A stretch of DNA of 64,000 nt from Acetobacterium malicum subsp. dehalogenans DSM 11527 (lineage in GTDB: Bacteria; Bacillota; Clostridia; Eubacteriales; Eubacteriaceae), in the NCBI RefSeq assembly GCF_000472665.1, contig NZ_AXAC01000016.1, positions 1 to 64,000 of the forward strand, given 5' to 3'. The notes below the pieces were generated by a model, which saw only the letters and a program-made list of their open reading frames with translations, searched no databases and had not been told where the DNA came from. Positions 25,177 through 33,366 of the stretch are shown piece after piece. How positions within the stretch are numbered: the stretch's first letter is position 1; every line of letters starts with the position of its first letter. A program made the position numbers and the translations under genes.

Positions 25177-26549
25177 TTTTTTTTTAAGTCCTCGGGAGTG
25201 ATCAGTTTTCGCCCTTTGTTCAGGGCGTTGTCCAGGATCATCCCGGTATAGTGAACCGGATCCTTGGTCGTTGAAAATGGTGGGGCATAAGCCAAATCCA
25301 GATTAAAGATTTCAGCCACGGTGGCGCCATAGGTAATCAGGGTGACAAAGACATCCAGTCGCTTGTCAACTCCTTCATAGCCGATGATCTGAACCCCCAG
25401 GAGTTTTTCGGTGGCCCGGTCGGCAATGGCTTTGATCAGCATTTCTTGCCCGCCATAATAGCCCGGCTTATCGGGTTTGATATTATGAGCAATCTCGACA
25501 TCATAACCTTGGCTGCGGGCTTCCGATTCCGATAAACCGGTACTACCGATGCTGATATCAAAGACCTTAAAGATACCGGTACTCAGATTGCCCGGGTAAA
25601 GCACATCGCCCCCGGTAATATTATCACCACAGATGCGACCGGTTTTATTGGCAGTAGAGCCCAGCGGCCGGTAATGGGGTTTTTTAGTGACCGTCGACCA
25701 GGTCTCAATGCAGTCGCCACAGGCATAAATATCGGTATCGATGGTCATCATCCGCTCATCAACCCGAATGGCTCCGGTAACTCCCAGCAGTAAGCCAGCT
25801 TCCCGGGCCAGGGTTACATTGGGTTTTACACCGGTGGCCACAATGATCATTTCGCCCGGGATCAGCGTACCATTTTCCAGAACGACACCCTGGCTGGTGG
25901 CTTCAACGACATTGGCGTTTTTTAGAATGGGTATTTCTTTTTTGCTCAACAGTTTTTCAAGATATAAAGACATATCTTCGTCAAGGTTGGGGGTCAGTTT
26001 ACCAGCCCGTTCAACCAGCGTTACCTTAATGCCACATTCGATCAGATTTTCCATCACTTCAAAGCCAATAAAGCCGGTTCCGACAACCACGGCGGTTTTA
26101 GGATGCTGACTGTTCATAAAGGCTTTGATTTTTACGGCATTTTGAACATTTCTAAGAAAAAAGACATTATCTAAATCAATTCCCTTTATTGGTGGAACAA
26201 AAGCTTGGGCACCAGTACTGAGAATCAGTTTGTCATAGGGATCTTCAAAAACGGCTCCAGATTGTAGATTTTTAACCACGACCGTTTTACCCGGAGTATT
26301 AATCTTTAAGACCTCATGGCGGATACGCACGTCAATATTGTATTTGGATTTAAAAAATTCAGGCGTTCGGGGGGTCAAGGCCATGATCGATGGGACTTTT
26401 CCGCCAATAAAATAAGGAAGCCCGCACCCGGAATAAGAAATATCCTGATCTTTTTCATAGATAATAATTTCGGCCGAGTCATCATTTCGTCGGGCTTTGG
26501 CTGCCGCCGAGGTTCCTCCGGCTACTGCTCCTATGACTATAATTTTCAT
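25173..26549 (-). CDS. CoA-disulfide reductase / NADH-dependent flavin disulfide oxidoreductase
   Basis: FAD- and NAD(P)H-binding enzyme of 458 residues. The FAD motif is VIGAVAGGTSAAAKARR, the single redox Cys is C42 in DISYSGCGLPYF, the NAD motif is VVGTGFIGFE, and the second FAD motif is IYACGDCIE. It reduces CoA disulfide, CoA persulfide or polysulfide in known relatives. Fusions with a C-terminal rhodanese domain (about 550 residues) are well known, and the rhodanese frame follows here directly in the -1 frame. The 0-frame product ends LKKN at a TGA after A AAA AAC. The start ATG 26549 follows AGGAG on the minus strand. A candidate promoter is TTGCTT (26658-26653), 17 bp, TATAAT (26635-26630). 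Confidence 0.88.
   Translation of the reverse strand: MKIIVIGAVAGGTSAAAKARRNDDSAEIIIYEKDQDISYSGCGLPYFIGGKVPSIMALTPRTPEFFKSKYNIDVRIRHEVLKINTPGKTVVVKNLQSGAVFEDPYDKLILSTGAQAFVPPIKGIDLDNVFFLRNVQNAVKIKAFMNSQHPKTAVVVGTGFIGFEVMENLIECGIKVTLVERAGKLTPNLDEDMSLYLEKLLSKKEIPILKNANVVEATSQGVVLENGTLIPGEMIIVATGVKPNVTLAREAGLLLGVTGAIRVDERMMTIDTDIYACGDCIETWSTVTKKPHYRPLGSTANKTGRICGDNITGGDVLYPGNLSTGIFKVFDISIGSTGLSESEARSQGYDVEIAHNIKPDKPGYYGGQEMLIKAIADRATEKLLGVQIIGYEGVDKRLDVFVTLITYGATVAEIFNLDLAYAPPFSTTKDPVHYTGMILDNALNKGRKLITPEDLKKN
25176..25182 (-). other. Candidate -1 slippery heptamer A AAA AAC
   Basis: On the minus strand the frame reads TTA AAA AAA AAC TGA, with nine A in a row. Its last part is the classical -1 slippery heptamer A AAA AAC, immediately followed by the 0-frame stop. 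A single slip back places the ribosome on CTG AAT AAT GGG, the first codons of the rhodanese frame. The same A9 run could also cause RNA-polymerase slippage or a sequencing error. Confidence 0.5.
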
Positions 26550-26901
26550 GGTTTTCTCCTTTATTTTAAATCAGACTGTCGACAGCAGGCAGAAAGATAA
26601 AGCGCGTGCCTGAAAATAACGTTAACTACATTATAATCAATCAATGATTCAAAAGCAATGAAGATTTAGGGAATCGGGTTGCGAATCGCAGTAAGAAAAA
26701 TCGGCTCAGGGGTAATTTATGGCTTTGTCGATGGCAGTGAAAATTTACCCCATGAAATCAGTTTCAATGAATATAAAAAGTGATAAAATAGTGAGGCTGA
26801 GAAAACTAGGTAATAGTAGCCGCTTTGTGTTTCAATTTAAAAAAAAATTGGTATAATAAAAAGAGCAGCAAAACTTTGAAAAGAACAGATGAGGAGAAAA
26901 A
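26550..26901. promoter_or_regulatory. Divergent promoter region between the CoA-disulfide reductase and smsC
   Basis: No gene is seen in this 352-bp gap. On the minus strand TTGCTT (26653-26658) and TATAAT (26630-26635) are 17 bp apart and face the reductase gene. On the plus strand a TATAAT (26852-26857) with an upstream TTTCAA (26830-26835) faces smsC. A hairpin with arms GGGGTAATTT (26709) and AAATTTACCCC (ending 26751) lies between them and may separate the two transcripts or bind a regulator. Confidence 0.5.
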
Positions 26902-27630
26902 ATGTTAAAACTCGAAAATATTTCGTTTGAAGTCGAAAATGAAAAAGAAATTTTGAAAGATGTTAATTTAACCATCGAAAAAGGTAAATTTATCGCCATA
27001 ACTGGTCCAAACGGCGGTGGGAAATCAACTCTGGCCCGAATTATTTCCGGAGTATTGAAACCCACAAAAGGTAAGATTACTTTTTATGGCGAAGATATAA
27101 CCAATTTATCGATCACTGAACGGGCCCAAAGAGGGATCAGCTTCGGCTTTCAGCAACCCGTGCGGTTTAAGGGAATCACTGTCCATGATCTGGTCAACAT
27201 TGCCAAGGGTGAGGACCTGTCAGTAATGGAGGCCAGCCACTATCTGTCTGAGGTTGGTCTTTGTGCCAAGGATTATATCCATCGAGAGCTTAATGATGGC
27301 TTATCAGGTGGGGAAATCAAGCGGATCGAAATTGCCACCATCATTGCCCGAAATACGAAACTGTCAATTTTTGATGAACCGGAGGCCGGTATTGATTTGT
27401 GGAGCTTTAATCACCTCATTGATATTTTTATGAAAATGCATCAGAGCAAGGAAAATTCCATCATCATCATTTCCCATCAGGAACGGATTTTAGACGTTGC
27501 CGATGAAATCATTGCCATGGTTGATGGTGCTATTGTCAAGCGAGGCGCCAAAGAAAGCGTATTGCCGGAGCTCCTGCATTGTGAAGATCCGAAAAACTGT
27601 TTAAACTGTCAAGATATATTGGAGGCATAA
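26902..27630 (+). CDS. smsC: SufC-type Fe-S assembly ATPase of a minimal SUF (SMS) system
   Basis: Cytoplasmic ABC-type ATPase of 242 residues. Walker A is GPNGGGKST, the signature LSGGEIKRIEIA, Walker B LSIFDEPEAGIDLWS, and the switch His lies in IIISHQERI. It pairs with the SufB/D-like scaffold encoded 3 bp later. Together they form the two-gene SMS-type Fe-S assembly system known in many anaerobes, without sufD, sufS or sufU nearby. An oddity is the C-terminal tail with three cysteines in the pattern C-x5-C-x2-C (CEDPKNCLNC). Ribosome site GAGGAG precedes ATG 26902. Confidence 0.88.
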   Translation: MLKLENISFEVENEKEILKDVNLTIEKGKFIAITGPNGGGKSTLARIISGVLKPTKGKITFYGEDITNLSITERAQRGISFGFQQPVRFKGITVHDLVNIAKGEDLSVMEASHYLSEVGLCAKDYIHRELNDGLSGGEIKRIEIATIIARNTKLSIFDEPEAGIDLWSFNHLIDIFMKMHQSKENSIIIISHQERILDVADEIIAMVDGAIVKRGAKESVLPELLHCEDPKNCLNCQDILEA

Positions 27631-27633
27631 GGA

Positions 27634-28554
27634 ATGAACGACATTGCAAAAAAATTATTAAAAGAAGTCAGTGGTTTGGATGAAATGCCAAAAGGGGCCT
27701 ATAATATTCGCGAAAATAGCAAAAGTGTGGCCAGACAGTCAAGCGAAAACATCGAGATCGTCAGCAAAGAGGACAAATCCGGCATCGATATTATTGTTAA
27801 ACCCGATACAAAATCAGAAAACGTCTTTATTCCGGCGCTCGTTTCATGTAGCGGGGTTCATGATCTGGTCTATAACGATTTTTTTATTGGCGAAAATGCT
27901 GATATCACCATTATTGCCGGCTGCGGCGTCAGTACCGGGGACAGCTGTGACGGATCGGAGCATAATGGAATTCATCGTTTCTTTTTGGGAAAAAATTCAA
28001 AGGTTCGTTACGTTGAAAAACACATCGGTGAAGGAACGGGTACCGGTAAACGGGTTATCGATCCGGTCACCGAGGTGATACAGGAAGAGGGCAGCTACAT
28101 GGAAATGGAAACAACCCAGATCAAAGGGGTTGATTCCACCCGACGCTTTACCACCGCCAAACTTAAAGATGGGGCAAAGCTGGTTATCAAAGAAAAACTG
28201 ATGACCCATGGTGAACAATTTGCCGAATCCAAGTTTGAGGTGGACATGGATGGGGAGGATTCCAGTGTTAACCTGATTTCCCGCTCCGTCGCCCGGGATT
28301 ATTCGCGACAGACCTTTATTTCTAAAATTAACGGCAATACCCGCTGTATGGGTCACTCCGAGTGTGATGCGATCATCATGGACCATGGCGTCGTCAGTGC
28401 GATTCCCGAAATAACGGCCAATAGTCTCGATGCCACCCTGATTCATGAGGCGGCGATCGGAAAAATTGCCGGCGACCAGATGATTAAGCTGATGACTTTG
28501 GGTTTGACCGAAGGGGAAGCTGAAGCAAAAATTATTGATGGCTTTTTAAATTAA
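27634..28554 (+). CDS. smsB: SufB/SufD-like Fe-S scaffold of the minimal SUF (SMS) system
   Basis: Scaffold protein of 306 residues, shorter than SufB (about 470) because the N-terminal helical part is reduced. It contains the beta-helix core and a C-terminal helical part with DATLIHEAAIGKIAGDQMIK and LMTLGLTEGEAEAKII, typical of the SufBD family. ISKINGNTRCMGHSECDAII holds conserved Cys, His and acidic residues expected near the nascent cluster. ATG 27634 follows GGAGGCATAAGGA. The only neighbour in the operon is smsC. A terminator follows the stop. Confidence 0.88.
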   Translation: MNDIAKKLLKEVSGLDEMPKGAYNIRENSKSVARQSSENIEIVSKEDKSGIDIIVKPDTKSENVFIPALVSCSGVHDLVYNDFFIGENADITIIAGCGVSTGDSCDGSEHNGIHRFFLGKNSKVRYVEKHIGEGTGTGKRVIDPVTEVIQEEGSYMEMETTQIKGVDSTRRFTTAKLKDGAKLVIKEKLMTHGEQFAESKFEVDMDGEDSSVNLISRSVARDYSRQTFISKINGNTRCMGHSECDAIIMDHGVVSAIPEITANSLDATLIHEAAIGKIAGDQMIKLMTLGLTEGEAEAKIIDGFLN

Positions 28555-28570
28555 TCGATTCCGGAACTGA

Positions 28571-28605
28571 GAACTTCTGATTGCTTTTATCAGAGGTTCT
28601 TTTTT
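28571..28605 (+). terminator. Terminator after smsCB
   Basis: Arms GAACTTCTGAT (28571-28581) and ATCAGAGGTTC (28589-28599) around TGCTTTT, followed by six T. Confidence 0.8.
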
Positions 28606-28606
28606 A

Positions 28607-28723
28607 GCCGATGCGGAACAATTTGAATATAAACGCAGCAATTGGGTAAGAAATCATGGAGTCATTGAAATTTATAGCGACCACGGTTTAATCTGTGTTG
28701 GTGCCAAAAGCGACATTGGATAA
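28607..28723 (+). pseudogene. Short open fragment without start codon, unidentified
   Basis: The frame from 28607 gives 38 codons ending at TAA, with a protein-like composition (EYKRSNWVRNHGVIEIYSDH, then GLICVGAKSDIG). It has no start codon or ribosome site and begins inside the tail of the smsCB terminator. It could be the 3' remnant of a lost gene. I do not recognise the family. Confidence 0.25.
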
Positions 28724-28782
28724 GAGTTAAAAATGCCGCTGGAAAAATAAACTAAATTTAGATTTTTAAGGGGAACCGCATC

Positions 28783-30381
28783 ATGAATAAAGACATGGAC
28801 ATCAATACCCTTCAAGCCAAAAAAAAACGAAACCAAAGCAGTCTCAAAATGCGGGCGTGGTCTTATAATTATTTAATGAAACCATCGACTCTGGGGGTGC
28901 TTGTTTTGTTTGGGCTGCTTTTAGTTGTTTTGTTTATACCACCGGTCATCGGAATGGGTGACGATGGCAGCACCGCCGCCATTATTTCGGGCAGTAATCT
29001 TTATAATCTCGGGGAACTGAGTCCCAAAGAAGCGCTGGCTTTTTTTCAAAAAGACTGGGGTATTATGGAATATTTCAACGATACCGGTAATGCTCAGATC
29101 ACTGCCCAAACGCCTTTTCTTAATGCCGCAAGAAATCTGGATCGGGCCTATACCTGGGATGGGCTGTTTGATATGCGGTTTTACGGTGCTGTCATTGCGT
29201 TTTTTTATCTGATTGCGATGTACTTTTTATTTGAAACAGTTACCTATGGCAAGCGTGCCACGTGGACTTATATCATTGTTGGTCTGGGGGTGATTATTTT
29301 CGGAGATACGGCCTATACCGCCTGGGTCAATTCGTTTTACCCCCAGGCCCTCAGTTTTTTTCTGGTGACCATTCTGGGGTCATCGCTTATTCTAATGGGG
29401 CAGGAAAAGCTGAATGATTATCTCCTGATTGGCTGCTTTTTCTTAAGTGCGCTATTGCTTTGCCTCTTAAACCAGCAATATGCCCTGCTTGGTCTTTTTT
29501 TGGGAATTCTGGGGATCAATCTCAAATACGTGGATGAAAAAAAACACTTTCAACGAATTTGTGTTATTTGTGGCAGTCTGCTGTTACTATCTTCACTGGC
29601 GGCATTTTTTATCATGCCCAATGAATTGTCAAAGCTAAGTACTTATCATAGTATGACTCGGGGGGTATTGATGACTGCCGACAACCCGGAGCAAGCCCTG
29701 GAAGAATTTTCAATCAATCCCCAGTACGCCGTTTTAACCGGAACCTCCTATTATCAGGCGATTTCGCCGGAAACCATGGACAGTCCGGAGATGGCGGCGA
29801 CTTTTTTCAGCAAGGTAAATCCCACCGGGGTGGCGATTTATTATCTGGCCAATCCCGGTCAATTATATGAAATGCTCAATCGCTCGGTGGACAGCAGCTT
29901 TAATATCCGACCAGCCTGGCTTGGTAATTACGAAATAACCCAGGGTTATCCGCCGGGAGCTCAAACCAGCTTTTTTACCCTATGGAGTTATCTCAAAGCC
30001 AATTACTTACCAGGAAATTTTGGCTTTATCATCATCTGGACAGGGGTGCTTATTGGGGTTTACGTCCGCTTTTTCAGAAAAGGGATCATCGAAAAAAACG
30101 AACGCAATACCCTGCGTTTTGTGGGGCTGATGACCTGGCTGTTTATCGGGCTCTGGGAATTGTATGTGGCGATTATCACTTCCGGGGATACCGATACCCT
30201 GGGCCATTTATTTATTTTTTCGCTGACTTTTGATCTGATATCATTTGTTATTCTGGGGAAATTCATCCATTGGCTTGAGAAACAATTGCGAAAGGTTGAT
30301 TGGGAGGCTCGCAAACAGGCATTTTTGCAGCGGAACAAGGATAAGCAAAAGAATCGGGAACAGCGAGGTTATCGACTATGA
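28783..30381 (+). CDS. Polytopic membrane protein of the exopolysaccharide locus
   Basis: Large membrane protein of 532 residues with roughly 10-12 hydrophobic segments beginning at about 35-55. A sizeable extracytoplasmic loop lies at about 280-385 and the tail is highly basic (about 505-530). I cannot assign an enzyme family; the layout is reminiscent of GT-C-type glycosyltransferases or glycan polymerases. Its stop overlaps the ATG of the DUF2334 gene by 4 bp (ATGA). It is therefore translationally coupled to the putative synthase operon and probably helps make or modify the polymer. The start ATG 28783 has AAGGGG upstream. Confidence 0.7.
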   Translation: MNKDMDINTLQAKKKRNQSSLKMRAWSYNYLMKPSTLGVLVLFGLLLVVLFIPPVIGMGDDGSTAAIISGSNLYNLGELSPKEALAFFQKDWGIMEYFNDTGNAQITAQTPFLNAARNLDRAYTWDGLFDMRFYGAVIAFFYLIAMYFLFETVTYGKRATWTYIIVGLGVIIFGDTAYTAWVNSFYPQALSFFLVTILGSSLILMGQEKLNDYLLIGCFFLSALLLCLLNQQYALLGLFLGILGINLKYVDEKKHFQRICVICGSLLLLSSLAAFFIMPNELSKLSTYHSMTRGVLMTADNPEQALEEFSINPQYAVLTGTSYYQAISPETMDSPEMAATFFSKVNPTGVAIYYLANPGQLYEMLNRSVDSSFNIRPAWLGNYEITQGYPPGAQTSFFTLWSYLKANYLPGNFGFIIIWTGVLIGVYVRFFRKGIIEKNERNTLRFVGLMTWLFIGLWELYVAIITSGDTDTLGHLFIFSLTFDLISFVILGKFIHWLEKQLRKVDWEARKQAFLQRNKDKQKNREQRGYRL

Positions 30382-31985
30382 AGCAGAGCATTTTGATTCT
30401 CATCGTGTTGACTTTAATCGTTTTGCCGATGCCGGCTATTGATGGAGAAGAGGCTGACGCGAAAGATAACCTCACCATGACCACAAAGGAGGTATTACTG
30501 ATCTATGACCAGTTGGCCGTGGACACGGTTTATCGCGATAATCTCAACACCGTGGAAACTCTGTTGAGTGCGCTGTCCCAGACGGCGGAAATAGTTGCCA
30601 TCGATGATTACGATGCTGGACAGATGTCCGGTTATCAAAAAGTGATCATCTTAAAAAATACCAAAAATGTCATTAATAACCCAGCTTTTATGGCAGACTG
30701 TCAGAATTATTCCGGGGCACTGCTTTATATCGGCTTTGTTGCTCCGGGACTGATTCCAAGTCTGGACAGTGTTCCGATCAGCCGTCAAATGGGACGGACA
30801 GTGTCTGTGAATCTGAATGGCCTGGCTAGCAACAGCATCTGGGTTGATGATTTACGGGTAGTTGATGAACAGCCTGGTCCCGGACAAACAGCCATCAGCG
30901 TTGGGACATCAGTCTATCCGTTTTCCAAAACGATGGAGCGACTGACCTTTGTACCGACATTGATTGGTGATCCAGGGTTTACCCTGGGCCTGGGAGAAAC
31001 CCTGAAAGACTGGTTTGGGCTGGCAGCAACGGCCCAGATGACCCTGTTAATCCCGGATATTTATCCTTTTTCGGATTTAAATATGGTCATCGAAACCAGT
31101 AATGCTTTTTACGCCAACGGTATCCCTTTTGCTCTGGGGGTGGTTCCCATCGATGATAACATGGATTTTCCGGCTATGGCCCGTTTTTATCAGGTATTGC
31201 GATATGTTCAGTCAAGAAATGGTACCATCATTGTCCACCGCCCCAGTCCTGCCACCGTGAGCGACGGCAATGCGGTGCTATCGGAAAAAATGTATGCGGT
31301 CATTACCAAAATGGTTGAAAACGGCGTCTATCCTCTGGGTCTGGCAACTGGAGAAAGCCTGTTTTTTGATGAAGTCAGCAACGTTAATCCCTTAAATCTT
31401 TTTTCATCAGGAATTATCCTGCCAGATTCCGGTGTTACTGAGCCAGGTAGCAAAGAAACCTGGGCGCTGCGTTGGGCCAGCCTGGGAGTCAGTCTTGAAA
31501 CGATTGCCGGTACCAGCAGCCAGAATCGCAACTTTGGCAATTATCCCATTAATACCACCATTATTATGCCGCTGCCGGCAAATGAAGCGGCCCTGGCTGC
31601 CCAGCTGGGGATTATTAATAATAAGTGGCTTACGCTGACAGATTATAAACGGCTGAATAATTATTGGACCATCGGCCAGAATACCATCGCAAGCAGTGCT
31701 TCGGGAATTTGGGTCAATGGTCTTCCGGTCTCGCTGAGCTATGATGAAGAACCCATCGAAGCCGATTATCGCTATCAAAAAGCGCCGGAGTATAGTCTGG
31801 AAAAAATATTTACGGCTGGCAACACCTTTCTGCTGACGGTGGTCGGGATCATCATTTTACTTTTTATCGTTATCGTCATTTTTAGTCGCCGGGTGTATCT
31901 GAACAAGTTCAGAAAAGTAGTCAGCAATGAAGAAAAAAAGGAGCCGGTCAAAAATTTACCAGATCAGGAGGACAACACCCCGTGA
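30378..31985 (+). CDS. DUF2334-type (polysaccharide-deacetylase-like) membrane-anchored protein
   Basis: Exported protein of 535 residues with a signal peptide (about 1-23), an extracytoplasmic domain, and a C-terminal membrane helix (about 478-500) followed by a charged cytoplasmic tail. The central part (LLIPDIYPFSDLNMVIETSN, FALGVVPIDD, NGTIIVHRPS) resembles DUF2334, a deacetylase-fold family. The Asp/His pattern of active NodB-type deacetylases is only partly conserved, so it may modify or merely bind the polymer. It overlaps the upstream gene by ATGA, and its stop overlaps the GTG start of the synthase gene by GTGA. This coupling ties it to the synthase. Confidence 0.65.
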   Translation: MKQSILILIVLTLIVLPMPAIDGEEADAKDNLTMTTKEVLLIYDQLAVDTVYRDNLNTVETLLSALSQTAEIVAIDDYDAGQMSGYQKVIILKNTKNVINNPAFMADCQNYSGALLYIGFVAPGLIPSLDSVPISRQMGRTVSVNLNGLASNSIWVDDLRVVDEQPGPGQTAISVGTSVYPFSKTMERLTFVPTLIGDPGFTLGLGETLKDWFGLAATAQMTLLIPDIYPFSDLNMVIETSNAFYANGIPFALGVVPIDDNMDFPAMARFYQVLRYVQSRNGTIIVHRPSPATVSDGNAVLSEKMYAVITKMVENGVYPLGLATGESLFFDEVSNVNPLNLFSSGIILPDSGVTEPGSKETWALRWASLGVSLETIAGTSSQNRNFGNYPINTTIIMPLPANEAALAAQLGIINNKWLTLTDYKRLNNYWTIGQNTIASSASGIWVNGLPVSLSYDEEPIEADYRYQKAPEYSLEKIFTAGNTFLLTVVGIIILLFIVIVIFSRRVYLNKFRKVVSNEEKKEPVKNLPDQEDNTP

Positions 31986-33238
31986 ATGTTTTTGATTATT
32001 TAATGCTGATCAACATCTTTTTAATCTGGAGTCTCTTATTTGTGAATATTGTCTTGATTGTGGCCGGATATGTTTATTATCTGAAGGTGGAAAAGGAGCC
32101 GCCACCGGAAATAATTGGCGAACATCCCTTTGTTTCGATTATGGTTCCGGCTCATAACGAAGGGGTGGTTATTGTCAAAACGGTGGCGGCGCTGCTGGCT
32201 TTTGACTATCCCTGGGATCGTTACGAAATTATTGTGATCAATGATAACTCATCGGATAACAGTGCCGAGTTGCTCAAAGAAATCCAGGACTCCAACCCCA
32301 GCCGCAACCTGACTGTCATCAATACCGATAATATAACCGGCGGTAAGGGCAAATCCAATGCTCTTAATATTGGCTATCAGCAGGCCAAAGGCGAGTTTAT
32401 TGCCATCTACGATGCTGATAATACCCCGGAACACAAGGCACTCACCTACCTGGCTGCCGAACTAAGGGCTGATGATTCGCTGGGGGCTGTGATCGGAAAA
32501 TTCCGGACCCGAAATAAGGAGGTCAATCTGCTGACCCGCTTTATCAATATTGAAACCCTGTCGTTTCAGTGGATGGCCCAGGCCGGTCGGTGGCAATTGA
32601 TGAAGCTGTCCACCATTCCGGGAACCAATTTCATTCTCCGGCGGACCATCATCGAAGCTATTGGCGGATGGGATGAAAAAGCTGTGGCTGAAGATACCGA
32701 AATCAGCTTCCGGATCTATCTGATGGGCTATAAAATTAAATTCCAGCCTAAGGCAGTAACCTGGGAACAGGAACCCCAAACCCTGGGAGTCTGGTTCAGA
32801 CAACGAACCCGTTGGGTCAAGGGCAATGTTTATGTGCTGATTAAAAATATCGGCTATCTGGTTGATAAGGATGCTAGGAAAATCCGTTTTGATATTTTCT
32901 ATTTCTTATCCACGTATTTTTTACTCCTGACGGCACTGGTGGTATCGGATGTTATTTTCTTTATGAATATGGCTGGGCTGGTATCGACGACCATCCAGGG
33001 ATTCAGCAATCTGCTCTGGTTTACTGCCTTCATCATGTTTATTTTGGGCGTCTTTATTGCGCTGACTACCGAAAAAGGGGAGATGACCGTTTCCAATTTT
33101 TTTATCATCGCGCTGATGTACTTTACTTATTGCCAAATGTGGATCATCGTAACCGTATACGGAGTTTTTCAGTATTTTATAGACCGCATAAAAAAACAGG
33201 ACAGCAAATGGTACAAAACCGAGCGCTTCCAGGGCTGA
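31982..33238 (+). CDS. Cellulose-synthase-like family 2 glycosyltransferase without PilZ domain
   Basis: Membrane processive glycosyltransferase of 418 residues, similar to the core of BcsA. One N-terminal helix (about 8-32) is followed by the GT2 domain: VPAHNEGVVIVKT, IINDNSSDNSAE-type nucleotide-binding Asp (VINDNSSDN), the DxD-like IYDADNTPEHK, the general-base motif AVAEDTEISFR and the polymerase motif QRTRWVKGN. Three or four helices follow (about 300-400). It ends without the PilZ domain that lets BcsA respond to c-di-GMP. The GTG start overlaps the preceding stop and has AGGAGG upstream. The BcsB-like gene follows after 128 bp. The polymer is presumably a beta-glucan or related glycan, not proven cellulose. 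Confidence 0.85.
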   Translation: MNVFDYLMLINIFLIWSLLFVNIVLIVAGYVYYLKVEKEPPPEIIGEHPFVSIMVPAHNEGVVIVKTVAALLAFDYPWDRYEIIVINDNSSDNSAELLKEIQDSNPSRNLTVINTDNITGGKGKSNALNIGYQQAKGEFIAIYDADNTPEHKALTYLAAELRADDSLGAVIGKFRTRNKEVNLLTRFINIETLSFQWMAQAGRWQLMKLSTIPGTNFILRRTIIEAIGGWDEKAVAEDTEISFRIYLMGYKIKFQPKAVTWEQEPQTLGVWFRQRTRWVKGNVYVLIKNIGYLVDKDARKIRFDIFYFLSTYFLLLTALVVSDVIFFMNMAGLVSTTIQGFSNLLWFTAFIMFILGVFIALTTEKGEMTVSNFFIIALMYFTYCQMWIIVTVYGVFQYFIDRIKKQDSKWYKTERFQG

Positions 33239-33366
33239 AAGGATCGTATTTTAATACGAAACGGTCGTTAGCTTTAGGAACAATTTTTACACTGCACATA
33301 AAGAAAGCTTTGAACAACTTTATAGCTTCAAAAAGACCTCACTAAAATGACACAAAGGAGGAGAAG

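Noticed and set aside
28555-28782. c-di-GMP (GEMM) riboswitch upstream of the polysaccharide operon
   Set aside because: I searched by eye for the conserved GEMM core and did not find it. Only a terminator and a short coding-like fragment are present.
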